DNA from: Microvelia longipes
Taxonomy: Eukaryota; Arthropoda; Insecta; Hemiptera; Veliidae
Assembly (NCBI GenBank): GCA_018340805.1
Contig: JACMZG010000008.1
Coordinates: 52,263,998 to 52,327,997, forward strand
Length of the DNA: 64,000 nucleotides
Direction: 5' to 3'
Shown: in pieces, positions 34,635-45,345 of the stretch
Numbering within the stretch: position 1 is the first letter of the stretch
Layout: each line of letters starts with the position of its first letter
The notes under the pieces: generated by a model
What the model was told of the DNA's origin: nothing
Seen by the model: only the letters and a program-made list of their open reading frames with translations
Database searches by the model: none
Position numbers and translations under genes: made by a program

Positions 34635-34965
34635 AACCAGTAACTTAGATATATTGAAAAGTATAAGACCGATAAACAAATTTAAAAAAGGTATTTAAAG
34701 TCTTTATATGAATGTTTAACTAAGGTTATAGAATTTCGAAACTATTGAGGTAAGTACTGCATTTAACCTTACAGAGTAAATAAATGACATTAAGTATTCT
34801 TTTGTTGTATTTATATCCTTAGTTAATGAAATGAAAGTCTAAAAATAGACTTTCATGCTAAACAGCAAGTAGCTTAAATATATAGAGCAATATAAGACCG
34901 ATCAAAAATCTAATAAACGTATTTAAAGTGTTTTATAATAAACTTTACTAAGATACTGAAACAAC
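34635..34965 (+). repeat. Family H repeats, copies 2 and 3
   Basis: A segment with TATAAGACCGATAAAC and GGTATTTAAAGTCTTT at about 34660 recurs at about 34890 (TATAAGACCGATC, CGTATTTAAAGTGTTT). Between them lies the segment shared with 32110-32285, with a perfect 11-bp stem ATGAAAGTCTA/TAGACTTTCAT at 34831-34856. Confidence 0.55.
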
Positions 34966-36149
34966 AGTTTAACAAAAAAAGATTATAAACTAGACCAAGT
35001 TTTATAATCAGACATTTTTATTTAGGTCAATATTTCCAAAGAAAAACATGGATATGATGAGCTATTAAGCTCAGAGGCCAGGACTAATCTAAGGTGTGTA
35101 ATCAAACTTTGTTCCCAACAGGCTGATGATAAATTAAGACTGTTCTACGGTCTTAAACTGATTAGACTGTTAATCATGTTAATGGAGTTTAAAAATAAAC
35201 TAATATGTTTTACCTTTCAAATTTGAGTACTCTTTTGTCATGAAACTCTTGTTATCTTTTATGTGTGTAAAATAAACTGTCCAGTATAAAATAATAAATT
35301 TCACATCATATAAGCTTAAAATAAATGTTTTTCACCAATTTATATTTTAAACATTCCAGAAATAAAAAGTTCTGTATATTCCATCCGACCCTTCATAAAC
35401 CCCTTTTCAGGTATAAAAATATTCAACATTTCAAATCCATAAAATATATGTTTTGATTTAATTTTTTTAAAAATAAAAAAGTTATTTGGAAATATTCCAG
35501 TTTTAATATACATTTTCGTTTAAAAATGAAAAATTTTATAACAAAATAATCGAAAAACAAAATTATATAAAAAAAACTTTAACCAAAAATCGTTTTTTTT
35601 TTAAATTTAAAGTTTTTATACTTGCTTTAAACAAAATATTGGCCAAGTTTCAAGAAAAGAAAACCTTGTATTACATCTGGATATCCCTGGGTATCTGTAC
35701 CTAACAATATAGATCCTGTATAAGCTTAGACATTAAAATAATTCATTAGGACAAAAATTTTAGTATGTGATTTACCTAAAAAATATGCTATGATAAGTTA
35801 ATTTGATTTCACAATTGATATTTTTAGTATTTGATTTACACAACTAAATTAGACTTTACAAAATTTATTACAATATGTTGGTTTAAATTACAAAAAACGC
35901 GATAACCTATTTTAAGCGTGTATTTAACTACTAATGCGTTGCACCAGATACTCACGTTAGAAGAATGCAACAAATAATATTTTCTTTTTAATTATTTTTT
36001 TAGTTACTTACATATTGCCTGCCACGTTGAAAATTCTCAATTATTTTGAATTTGTTTTACATTTTTCATATATTTTTTTCTGACCTTCAAATGTTTTAAA
36101 ATTATATGCGACTCAGGTTTTTCGCTTATTCTTGTCATATTGGCCGCCA
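34966..36149. other. AT-rich intergenic DNA
   Basis: Nothing recognised beyond short inverted repeats such as AAGACTGTTCTACGGTCTT near 35130. Confidence 0.5.
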
Positions 36150-36425
36150 CTTAAAAAAAAAGAAAGCGAAGGTCCGCATGCCGGGCGAATTTCCTTTGAA
36201 TTGAATCAATTTTAGCTTAAGTTTTCGGTTTATGCTTTATAACTTGAGCAGTTACAGTACTAGTTCTTACACAATTTTTCTGGATTTGTCAGAGGAATGC
36301 TCATATATATCTTACAGGCATTGCTAAACTATTCACACCATTATTTGCTCTAAATGAAAACTCAGCTAATGTGTTGCACTGAAAAGTTTTTTAGTGCATT
36401 TCCTTTAAAAAGTCAAATTAATTTT
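36150..36425 (+). repeat. Half-arm of the family B foldback
   Basis: GAAGGTCCGCATGCCGGGCG, AATTTCCTTTGAA, TTTATGCTTTATAACTTGAG, CAGTTACAGTACTAG and a final GTGCATTTCCTTT follow the arm-plus-spacer order of 3058-3440, with only one arm present. Confidence 0.6.
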
Positions 36426-38914
36426 ATGGCACTTATCGTAACACGTCCAACACTCAAACATATACAAATACACGAACGCACAAACATACAAACCGCCCTA
36501 AACTTCTAAAATGTAAGAATTCAGTTCCGTTTGTTCAAATAGTTACCAGAAAGGAGAACATGTGTTCTCCTAATTGTAAAGAAAGAAAAGTAGCTAGGAT
36601 AATAATATAGGATATAATATAGTATAGCTTGAATAGTTGTCTTAATTATATTGAAATAATTCCTTTTTTTGTATGTTATCATACCTTATAATTGATAACA
36701 AATCCTCTTTTCAATTATTATATAAACATGTATAATCTTTTTAAATACTTCCTACTTATTAGTTGTTTTTAGTTTATTTATATTTATTGTTTCATATTTG
36801 TCTCATACTTTACATTTTTAATTTGTCTAATCTAAATTATATTGGTTAATTTATAATCATATTGGTTCAAATATGAAACTTTTACATGTCTTTTATATAA
36901 TTTAGTTGTTTATGTATTGTACGTATAATGTTTGTGGATATTGTTTGTACAAGAATGAAAACATAAAATAACATAGTTAAGACAATGTAAGTATAGTCAC
37001 TTTTTCTTTCTGCTTTTTTGAAAAATGAGATTTTCCGTAACAATTTATTATCTTTGATTAAGTATTACAGTAATTAAATAAGAAAAAAAGTTTATAATTT
37101 AATAGAAATTAAATAATAGATACGTTGCTAACATTTCTTTATGTAATTAAAAATTAAAATATGAAATAAAAAATAAATGTTTTTAATTATTATAAATAAA
37201 AAATGTTAAAAATTGCATTATCTCATTTCCGACAGAACGGAGATGCGGTTTTTTGCGTTACTTATTAACTTTTACTCCCTGAATACAACACTACTTTTAA
37301 TTTTGCCCTACCATATTTACTTGTTGAAATTTCCATAAAGACTAAATTTCCCCTTTTTTTTACTAGAATAACTTTTTAACTAAAATACACATAAAAATGC
37401 GTCAATGTGGCTTGTTGGGAATTTAATTATGTTTATTATGTTTGCCGTTGTAATTACAGTATACAGGTGAACACATAAATGTCCCTTACCTCAGTTCTAT
37501 GGGCCATTTAATATATCTTTCCTTTACATGTAATAGCTATAAAATATAATTTACTATTTTACTTCTAAAAGTATCTTAACAGAACCCAGAGTAAAAAGGG
37601 AAATGTTTGAAAACAGTCGTATATTTCCAAAATTAGGCAACATTAGGACTCCGCATTACAATTACAGTTATTAATGTTCTTATAAAACATCCCAAAATTT
37701 ACAATTTTCCTAAAACTTTTCTAACAAATTAAATTTTAAGAGGTGCTCTAAATCATAATTCTGAATGAGAGTGACAAGTGTTCACTCTTTGGAGCACCCC
37801 TATACAATACAAATATATTTATGTAATTCCTATTAAATATATTTTGCTATAGATATTCAATTTGCTATTTTTCATAAATTCATTAATCATTGTTTAATTG
37901 TTTATGTTATCTATTTTTTTAACTTGTTCGATATACTTACATAAAAATGTGGCAGATTGAAAGAGTAATAAGGTGCGCAATCCTTGACATTGTTTTATTT
38001 GTTCCCGTCTTTTTCGAGAGTGGGTCAAAATAACATTACTTCCAAATAATGCAACTTGCCTATAAACAAAAATCATTGATACAATAGTACAAATTTGTTT
38101 TCTTAATTATATAAATAGTATTTACAAAGGTGATGAGAGACGTTCAACGCTCAAGTCTATACCAAACAAGGTTCCTCCTAGATTAAGTAATCAACTTGCA
38201 TGATATATATATATTTAATTGTTTCATTTTGAGATAAAATTATATTTTTTTGAAGAAAATAAAATTGTTTATTTATTTAATTTATTATTCATTAATGAAA
38301 GCACAATACTTTTTATGTAACTTTCTCCTCATGTAATTTTACCTTTATTTACTTTTTAATAAGGAAATGTAAAATAGATATGATAACGAATATCGAGGCT
38401 GTTATACACAAAATTTGCCTTTTTTTGGTTGTCAAAATAATGCCAAATGTATTTTTAGCAATTAGGACGACAACAAACACAAAAAGAGTAGATTAGATAG
38501 CCGCAGCACGTTTCAGTGCTTAACAAATAACTTTATAAGTCTACGAGACCTGTTGCACAGCTTTTCTCTTCCACGCAATCAAAGAGATTCAACTAAAACT
38601 ACTTATAAGTTTTAAACCAATATCTAGTTAGAATACTTAACGCTGTAGTTGAGCTTTACAAAGCAGTAGTTCGCATTTCGCTAAGTACTTACAAGGGAAT
38701 CCAATTGAAACAGATTACCCAGTTAAATAGAAGATATACCATGAATAGCTTTAACAAATAAAATTAGTCTCTTCCTTGCCTTCATCTTACTCATCATGAT
38801 TGTTTTAAACATCGCACAGTTTAAGAGAAAATAAAATGATGAGAAAAATACCCCCATGCATATAAATAGATAACTCACATTACAATCAATTTAATTATTG
38901 GGCAAAACAACTAA
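36426..38914. other. AT-rich intergenic DNA with a nested hairpin
   Basis: No gene recognised. At 37742-37748 GGTGCTC pairs with GAGCACC (37792-37798) and inside it AGAGTGA (37768) pairs with TCACTCT (37782). Short minus-strand frame 37894-38076 is unassigned. Confidence 0.5.
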
Positions 38915-39315
38915 AGGTTGATTTTTGTGCCAAGTTTAGACTTTTATCTATAGGCTCAGCGAGTTTAGTGCCTCGATGGGTGAACACTGGGAATAAAACC
39001 GATAAAAAAGAGTTACGATTTTTTGTATATGCGAAGAGGGTACTTTTTATCCAATATATTCGAGGAAGAGTGAAGCGAGTACAAAGGCGTATGTAATATA
39101 CATTTAGTGACTTCCATTTTTTTTAGAACGAATGAAGCGGCTCCGAATTAGTGAGAATTAGCGTAGCGTATCCGATATAGTGAGAAAAAGTTCCGAAGTA
39201 CACCGTAACTGATTTTTTTACAGTTATTTGAATCTTGTGGCCCATTACATATGATGAGCGAAGATAGCCCTTTTTACCCGATATTTGACAAGTAGCGATC
39301 GAAGATAGCATTAAT
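38915..39315 (+). repeat. Family A copy with 5S-like module
   Basis: GGTTGATTTTTGTGCCAAGT leads to a module at 38952-38999 containing GTTTAGTGCCTCGATGGGTG and ACTGGGAATA, and then tail motifs GAGTGAAGCGAGTAC, GAACGAATGAAGCGGCTCCG and AATTAGCGTAGCGTATCC. Part of the tail is repeated. Confidence 0.7.
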
Positions 39316-39775
39316 TATAATTTCTTAAGTATATAAAAAGCAACTTAGCGAAACCGGAAACGAAATCAAAACCTCTATACTTTATTGCATTCTTTATCTA
39401 GACAATCTAGCGAGCGAAGTAGGACCGTTTTTAATTATTCTTATTTAAATTATTCTTCTGATTTAAGTTCTTCAAGCAACCTATTACTAGTTTAACTTGT
39501 TTATATAATTCTTTGATACATTTTTCCTTTTTGTTCAGAGTAAAACCTAAGTTCAAGACTATTGTGATTGCTATAACAATGTACAGCTATTTGATGCATG
39601 TAAAATTGCGAATTTTCATAAGGAAGATAATAAGAGTTTAATCATACTACATTTTAAATATATTAAATTATTTATTAATAAATCAAAACATTTCTAATTT
39701 TAGGAAACTAGATTTATTAATCTAAGGTCACTAAAGATGTAAACAAATAAACAAATTTATGATATAATTGTTTAT
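39316..39775. other. AT-rich intergenic DNA with an A-tail scrap
   Basis: CAATCTAGCGAGCGAAGTAG at about 39402 resembles the A-tail and the 49-kb array. Nothing else recognised. Confidence 0.4.
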
Positions 39776-39838
39776 TATATAAACAAATTTGATGTTATGA
39801 TACTAATTATAGATCATAACATCAAATTTGTTTATATA
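39776..39838. repeat. Perfect palindrome with 26-bp arms
   Basis: Left arm 39776-39801 (TATATAAACAAATTTGATG and on) is the exact reverse complement of the right arm 39813-39838, with an 11-base loop. A transcript would fold into a perfect hairpin of the size of a small-RNA precursor, but no promoter was seen. Confidence 0.8.
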
Positions 39839-40005
39839 CTCTGATATCTATCAGAGTAAAAGGTAAGGTAAATGACAATTGTGATTGCCTCTGATATTAT
39901 CATTGCCTCTGATATTATCAGAGTAAAAGGTAAGGTAAATGACTATTGTGATTGCCTCTGATATCTATCAGAGTAAAAGGTAAGGTAAATGACTATTGTG
40001 AAGCA
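39839..40005 (+). repeat. Minisatellite with internal CTCTGATA hairpin
   Basis: Three copies of a unit of roughly 55-70 bp: CTCTGATATCTATCAGAG (or TATTATC variants), then AAAAGGTAAGGTAAATGAC and ATTGTGATTGC. Each unit contains a small perfect hairpin. Confidence 0.8.
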
Positions 40006-40659
40006 TTCATTTTTCTTTTCTTAATATTTATGATTTTAAATTATTTAATTTTAATACATATATTTTTAATAATGTAAATGTTTCGAATAAAATTTTTTGC
40101 ATGCATCTTTAAATGTAATATAAACTGAATCGTTTTATCCAAGTAATCAAAACTAAAAAAGTAGAAAAAATACATTGATGCGAACATCAAAAAGAATAAA
40201 ATTTTTAAGGGAAAACTGAGAAAACATGTTTATTCACAAAAAGATTTATTCAAACATATTATACATCATACATACATAGAAGAAAAAATAAAAAGAATAT
40301 AAAAAATAGGAGCATAAAAACGAAAATTTTCTCTAAAGGAAAAGGTACAAAGTTTTATAAGTTGTCTGATCTTTATACTGGATTTAAATAATTCAAGCTA
40401 AGGCATGTAACCACTTCTCATGTTGTACCTGATATGAATTTGAAATTAACTTTTTTCATATTCATTATTTCATATTTATTTTTGTGCAGCTAAAACTTAA
40501 AGTATACAAAATATATCTTTTTAAAAAATGTAGAGCAGTGTAAATATTCGCGTTACTTTATGATTAAACTAAGAATTTTTTAATTTAAAAAACAAAAACG
40601 TGTTGAAAGATTTATATTTAAATAAATAAAATAGTTTTAAAATTAGGTGGTAAAAACAA
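40006..40659. other. AT-rich intergenic DNA
   Basis: Nothing recognised. Confidence 0.5.
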
Positions 40660-40935
40660 AATCTGGTACAGGGTACCTCGGTACTTTTAACACAAGTTCG
40701 CTCGTCCTCAGAATGCCATGACTTATCAAAAGCTTAAAGTGGTATTACTTCAGTCTCACTACACTCCACCTCAGAATATACTAGTGATCCAGAGTATAGG
40801 GTTGTATCAATTTGTATTCGCTTCGCTCGACCTCAGAATGTCATGATTATCCAAAGACTAAGGTACTGTTATTTCAAGCTACGCTCGACCTTGGAATTAT
40901 AATATATCCCAATGTCTTGGGTTTTATAACTTTTA
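40660..40935 (-). repeat. Family A tail, duplicated
   Basis: GGGTACCTCGGTAC starts the terminal section on the minus strand. It contains three CTCAGAATG-type pieces preceded by AGTTCGCTCGTC, CGCTTCGCTCGACC and AGCTACGCTCGACC, showing internal duplication of the tail, with ATACTAGTGATCC between. Confidence 0.6.
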
Positions 40936-41344
40936 GGTTAATTGAAGCTTAGAAAAGAAATACAGCAAATAATAATTTAACAGAAAATGCAAATAGAGTA
41001 TTATAAAACTAATAGTGTATTCCATAACAAAAAATGTAAAAAATACAAAAATTTTTGTATTCATGAAGTGTTTACAAATATTTTAAAAAACCTGTGTTCA
41101 TGCTTGACAGTAAAGTTTTTTTTATTTTTAATGTTTCATAAGAATGTAAGCTTAATATTGTAATACATGCTTTGATTATTTTAATTTTTAGCGCTGAAAC
41201 GTCATAATTTTATGGATGTAAACAATATAACTTTTGTGATTGTTGCACCACTAAATACATATTTTCCCTAATAATTTAAAAACTAATTGGTAAGAAGCCA
41301 TTGATTTTTTGCTAACATTACTTGAAACAGCAATATTCATGCAG
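40936..41344. other. AT-rich intergenic DNA
   Basis: Nothing recognised. Confidence 0.5.
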
Positions 41345-41480
41345 ATGATTGTTAAAAATAAACATGCCTAAAACGGATCATCATGATGAAATCTTGGTTT
41401 CAGATTTTTAGCGTAAACACAATACTTTTCCTTTATATCGACGGTAGTAGATGAAGAAATGTCTGAATATTATGCAATGT
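41345..41480 (-). repeat. Family A head fragment
   Basis: AAACGGATCATCATGATGAA, TCTTGGTTTCAGATTTTT, ACACAATACTTTTCC and TCGACGGTAGTAGATGA match the head of family A on the minus strand. Confidence 0.55.
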
Positions 41481-42179
41481 ATATAGAAAATTGTATGTGT
41501 GTTCCTAGACCTAAGAAGTAAAGATTGTAGTCTGAGTTCAGTGAAATTTTCATGTTTTATATTTATTAAGATTTATAAACTGGTTTCTAAGGAAAACCTC
41601 AGATAAGTAATATTCTAGTAAATTTTCATTCCGAAGTTTATAGAGTTAATTTAAAAGAAAAGGAAATGAAATACAGGTTTAAATTGATTGTAGAGATAGT
41701 TAAGGTATGAGGGTACTGATAAGAACTCTTCAACAGGGGCTATATCTTAAAAGTAAAGAAAGATCTTAGGACCTAGAAGGGCCTCGAGAATGACATCCTC
41801 AACAAGGCCCCAAGCCCCCCTCTTTCTGGGTCAATACTCCTAAAGAAACGTTCCAACTAAAGAGCCAAGAAAAGCACAATCTTCTCCAGGAGTATCCCCC
41901 TCCACCAGTGTAATCCCTTACCAAAATGTTTAACCTTGATACACCGTAACAATGCTCTAACTTGTATTGTATTGCCATGAGATATACTATCTAACACAAT
42001 ATAAAAATAAACTTGGTTCAAATTTAGGAGTTAAATTATTAAAAATTAAGAAATACATCGTAATATACTTACGATGTATTCTTTGATTAATTTTTATATA
42101 CGTAGCCATTAGAGTCTAATAGCTATTAGCTAGATTATGTCTCCTTATCATCGACGAAATATATCAATAAACCAAATAA
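41481..42179. other. Intergenic DNA with a less AT-rich stretch
   Basis: 41720-41930 is richer in GC and contains AAGGGCCTCGAGAATGACAT and AAGGCCCCAAGCCCCCC, but no frame or known repeat was recognised there. Confidence 0.4.
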
Positions 42180-42480
42180 GTAGTACTTGTTGTATTGAAA
42201 CGAAACTTACAGTACTTATTTGTTATGTAAAGGAAATACTTGTACTGCATTCTAATCAATTGGATTATTTTAGGTTTTTTACAATTCTTTATAAAACGTA
42301 TACAAGTCATTTGATAAATTACATAAATATAATAGGAGCTATGATAATAACAGATACACACACATACAGACAGACAACTTTGTAAAAACCCCATAGGATG
42401 CCTTAAAACACCCCAGTTTCAGATTTTTTGCTAACACAATACTTTTACTATATATATACCTACAATATAAATGAGGAAAA
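42180..42480 (-). repeat. Family A head with internal deletion
   Basis: TTGAAACGAAACTTACAGTA, CTTATTTGTTATGTAAAGG, CAATTGGATTATTT, ATAGGAGCTATGATAATAAC, CAGACAGACAACTTTG and AACACAATACTTTTAC follow the family A order on the minus strand; the section between the pre-module part and the TG-rich part is shortened. Confidence 0.65.
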
Positions 42481-42514
42481 GTTTAAATTAATATATATAT
42501 ATATATTATTGAAA

Positions 42515-42645
42515 AACTTCGGGTATGGGGAGGGAAACCTCAAAATTTTTCTTCAATACATTGGTTCGCTACGCTTATCTTCACTATTTTGGACCCGCTT
42601 TGCGCGTCCTCAGAATATGAAAATCTCCAAAATATAAAATACGTT
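42515..42645 (-). repeat. Family A tail fragment
   Basis: ATTGGTTCGCTACGCTTATC, GGACCCGCTTTGCGCGTCC and TCAGAATATGAAAATC match the tail on the minus strand. Confidence 0.6.
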
Positions 42646-42924
42646 TATCAAAAAAATTGTTTTGTTCATAAAATGATTAAATGGGTTTAAAAAAACATAT
42701 TACGCTATAAGAAAATATTTAATTTAATTATAAATAGCGAAATAAGCATTTAAAGAAGAGGAGAGGGCGAATGGGTGAGAGAGTGGGGTGAAAACGGAAC
42801 GTTCTAAAGGTTGGATCATTTAAGGTACAGAAGGGAGTTTTAGTTAGAAATATCGTAAGGTCAACAATTGTTTACAGTTTGATAAAATGTAAATAAGACT
42901 GAAACAAAATAATTATCATCTTTT
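42646..42924. other. AT-rich intergenic DNA
   Basis: Nothing recognised. Confidence 0.5.
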
Positions 42925-43095
42925 TGAATAAAGTCGAGTCCGTTTTCCCGCCAAAAGAACATGTTAAAATATATTTTTCATTTTTTTGCTGTATCATCAA
43001 AAGTATAAATTTTTTTCATTCCAATATCTTACAGGGTTTTCTTTTATATGAAGTACTTAAAGATAATGCAATATAAAAATTGTGCAAAAACTCAT
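42925..43095 (+). repeat. Family G repeat, copy 1
   Basis: GTCGAGTCCGTTTTCCCGCC, AACATGTTAAAATATATTTT, TTGCTGTATCATCAAAAGTA and GTACTTAAAGATAAT recur in the same order at 59462-59630, where they lead into a family A copy. Confidence 0.65.
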
Positions 43096-43124
43096 CTATG
43101 ATCAAACAAAACCCTTAGTTAAGT

Positions 43125-43610
43125 ATATTTGCCGCATTGAAACGAAACTTAGTATACTTATTTATTATGTTAAGGAATATACTTATACCGAATTTTAATT
43201 CAATTAGATTATCTTCTTCTTTGAATTTTTTTTTAAAAACCTTTACATATGATTCGTTACTAACCCACTTCGTTAAAACCGCTCAGGAGGTCTTAATATC
43301 CCTGAAACGAATAATTCAGGTGAAATTTCGGCCTTGAATTATAATTGCAAACACAATATACTTTTCTAATTTAACACTCTAGAAAAATAGCAAGAATATA
43401 TTACTTGAAAGCAAGCATTTGAGAATTTTTTAAGTATAATATTAGAAAAATATTTTGTTTGCAATTATAATTCAAGACTGAGATTCCACCTGAACTATTA
43501 CTTTCAGGGGATATCAAGACCTCCAGTTTTAGCAAAGTGGGTTTGTAACGGATCACATGTATAGGTTTTTTAGTGTACACTTACGGTATAAATGAGAAAA
43601 GGAAAACGTC
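43125..43610. repeat. Two family A heads in inverted orientation
   Basis: A minus-strand piece (43130-43380) is followed by an inverted partner: the stretch 43255-43360 (TTACTAACCCACTTCG, GGAGGTCTTAATATCC, TTGAATTATAATTGC) pairs with 43450-43555. The arms are about 100 bp with a spacer of about 90 bp. CTTACGGTATAAATGAG at about 43580 marks another minus-strand head. Confidence 0.65.
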
Positions 43611-43770
43611 CTTTCATTACCAGCGTTACCTAAAGCGTAAAATAGTATTGCTTCGATCTCGCTTTGTTCAAACTTAAAATAATATGGTAACCCACGATCT
43701 TGGGTGTTTTGACTTCGCACTCACTTCTCAAATGCTTGCTTTCAAGTATTCCAAAGGATATTCGTAAAGG
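43611..43770 (-). repeat. Family A tail scrap
   Basis: TTGCTTCGATCTCGCTTTG and TTCGCACTCACTTCTCAAAT are diverged tail pieces on the minus strand. Confidence 0.4.
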
Positions 43771-44995
43771 AAATTTTCTTGGTATTTTTCTACAGTGTTA
43801 AATTATTTAAACATAATAAAGAACAAACTGTACAGAAACCGCAATCAAGTAATGTAGTACCAGATGTTTCGCTATTCTACACTAAGATCTTAGATCTTTT
43901 TTAATACATTTTATTCATTTAATTAAAACTATATACTCTCTTTTTTTAAAAAAAATATTGTGTTTCTTTTTAAAAGCAAAAAAAATTGGAAAAAGAGAAA
44001 TGAGAAAAAATTACAATTGTATTTGCAGCTCCTCTTTATTTTGTCATCCCTTTTTTTAATATTTTTCCTTTTAACATAAAGGGAAATTTTTCTTTCTAAA
44101 AGCCTCGGGTTTCAGCAATAGACGAGGTAGCTTAGAGTGCTAAGACAATGTAAAAGAAAAATTGTATTCTCTTGTAATAGTACATCTTGAAAATTGCCTG
44201 TATTGATCAAAAATGACAATTTCTATTGCTTATTATTTTATACCATAAAAATACATTTTTTCATTATTAAATTACTTAGTTTATTACTTTGCTAATATTG
44301 GATTGAAAAATAAAGTTTCTTGAGTTTCCCAAGTAACAAATAATATGATGAGTGGTTCATCAAGTTAAGTAGCAATAAGTCAATCAGATAATGAATCAAA
44401 TATGTACGAATAAATATGCACTGCAAGAGTGCATATTATGCTCTTATAAGCGTATGAAAATTGCACTTTTTGGCAAGAGTTTTTTTGTTTTTTGGAAAAA
44501 CGAGCTGTGCAAAGTGAGAATAGAGCAGCCTATATTTTCATAATTTTATGTATTATTCATAAGAAGTTTGAATGAATGTAATCTACATATAGATTAAAAA
44601 TAAAGTTTTAAAAAGCAACAATGTAATTTTAAGGAGCTTAGTTTATTCATCAAAATATTTTCCTCCTTTTAGAAAATTGGGCCGCTTTTTTTAAGTTAAA
44701 GAGAGCAGGCACAATGTACAAAATCAGTAGTTTATTTGATAAATAGGTTTATTTAAAAATTGCTTTGGAAACTTTTCCTCGTCTAATCGGTTTCGCTTAT
44801 CTCATCCTCACCTTATCGACTACTCTTCTTTCTTTATTTAATATTAAAGAATTTATATTACTAGGACGAGTAATATAAATAATAAAGAGTAGTATGTATA
44901 AAGTCTAAGAGCACGTTATAAATAAGATAGTTAACCATTCAATATTTGAAATTACTATGAAATGACAAGTTACATGAAAACAATAAAAATGAAAT
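43771..44995. other. AT-rich intergenic DNA
   Basis: No gene recognised. GAGGTAGCTTAGAGTGCTAA at about 44124 resembles the D-arm of a tRNA, but no B box or cloverleaf follows. Confidence 0.45.
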
Positions 44996-45345
44996 ATCAG
45001 ATTCGCTAAGACCCTCACCTTATCGCTTTCACTAAGCTCATACCTACCTTATCAGATTTGCTATGTTTATCCTCACCTTATCAGATTTGCTTGTTTATCC
45101 TCACCTTATCAGATTTGCTATGCTTATCAGATTTGCTTTATCCTCACCTTATCAGATTTGCTTGCTTATATGTTATCAGATTTGCTTATGCTTATCCTAA
45201 CCTTATCAGATTTGCTAAGCTTATCCTCAACTTATCAGATTTGCTATGCTTATCCTAACCTAATCAGATTTGCTATGCTTATCCTAACCTAATCAGATTT
45301 GCTATGCTTATCATAACCATATCGAATTCGTTATGTTCATACTCT
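44996..45345 (-). repeat. Minisatellite derived from the family A tail
   Basis: ATCAGATTTGCT occurs ten times in a row, separated by ATGCTTATCCTCACCTT-type linkers, with a unit of about 18-30 bp. On the minus strand each unit reads like GAGGATAAGC..AGCAAATCTGAT, the family A tail motif GATGAGCGTAGCGAATCCGA. Edge units at 44997 and 45320 are closer to the dispersed tail. The frame across it (45058-45258) is periodic and not a gene. Confidence 0.75.

Noticed and set aside
32110..34965. LTR pair around the RTE fragment
   Set aside because: The flanking segments are diverged, lack clear TG...CA ends and no gag-pol is present between them.
45058..45258. Plus-strand frame with periodic Leu/Cys residues
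   Set aside because: It is a translation of the A-tail minisatellite.
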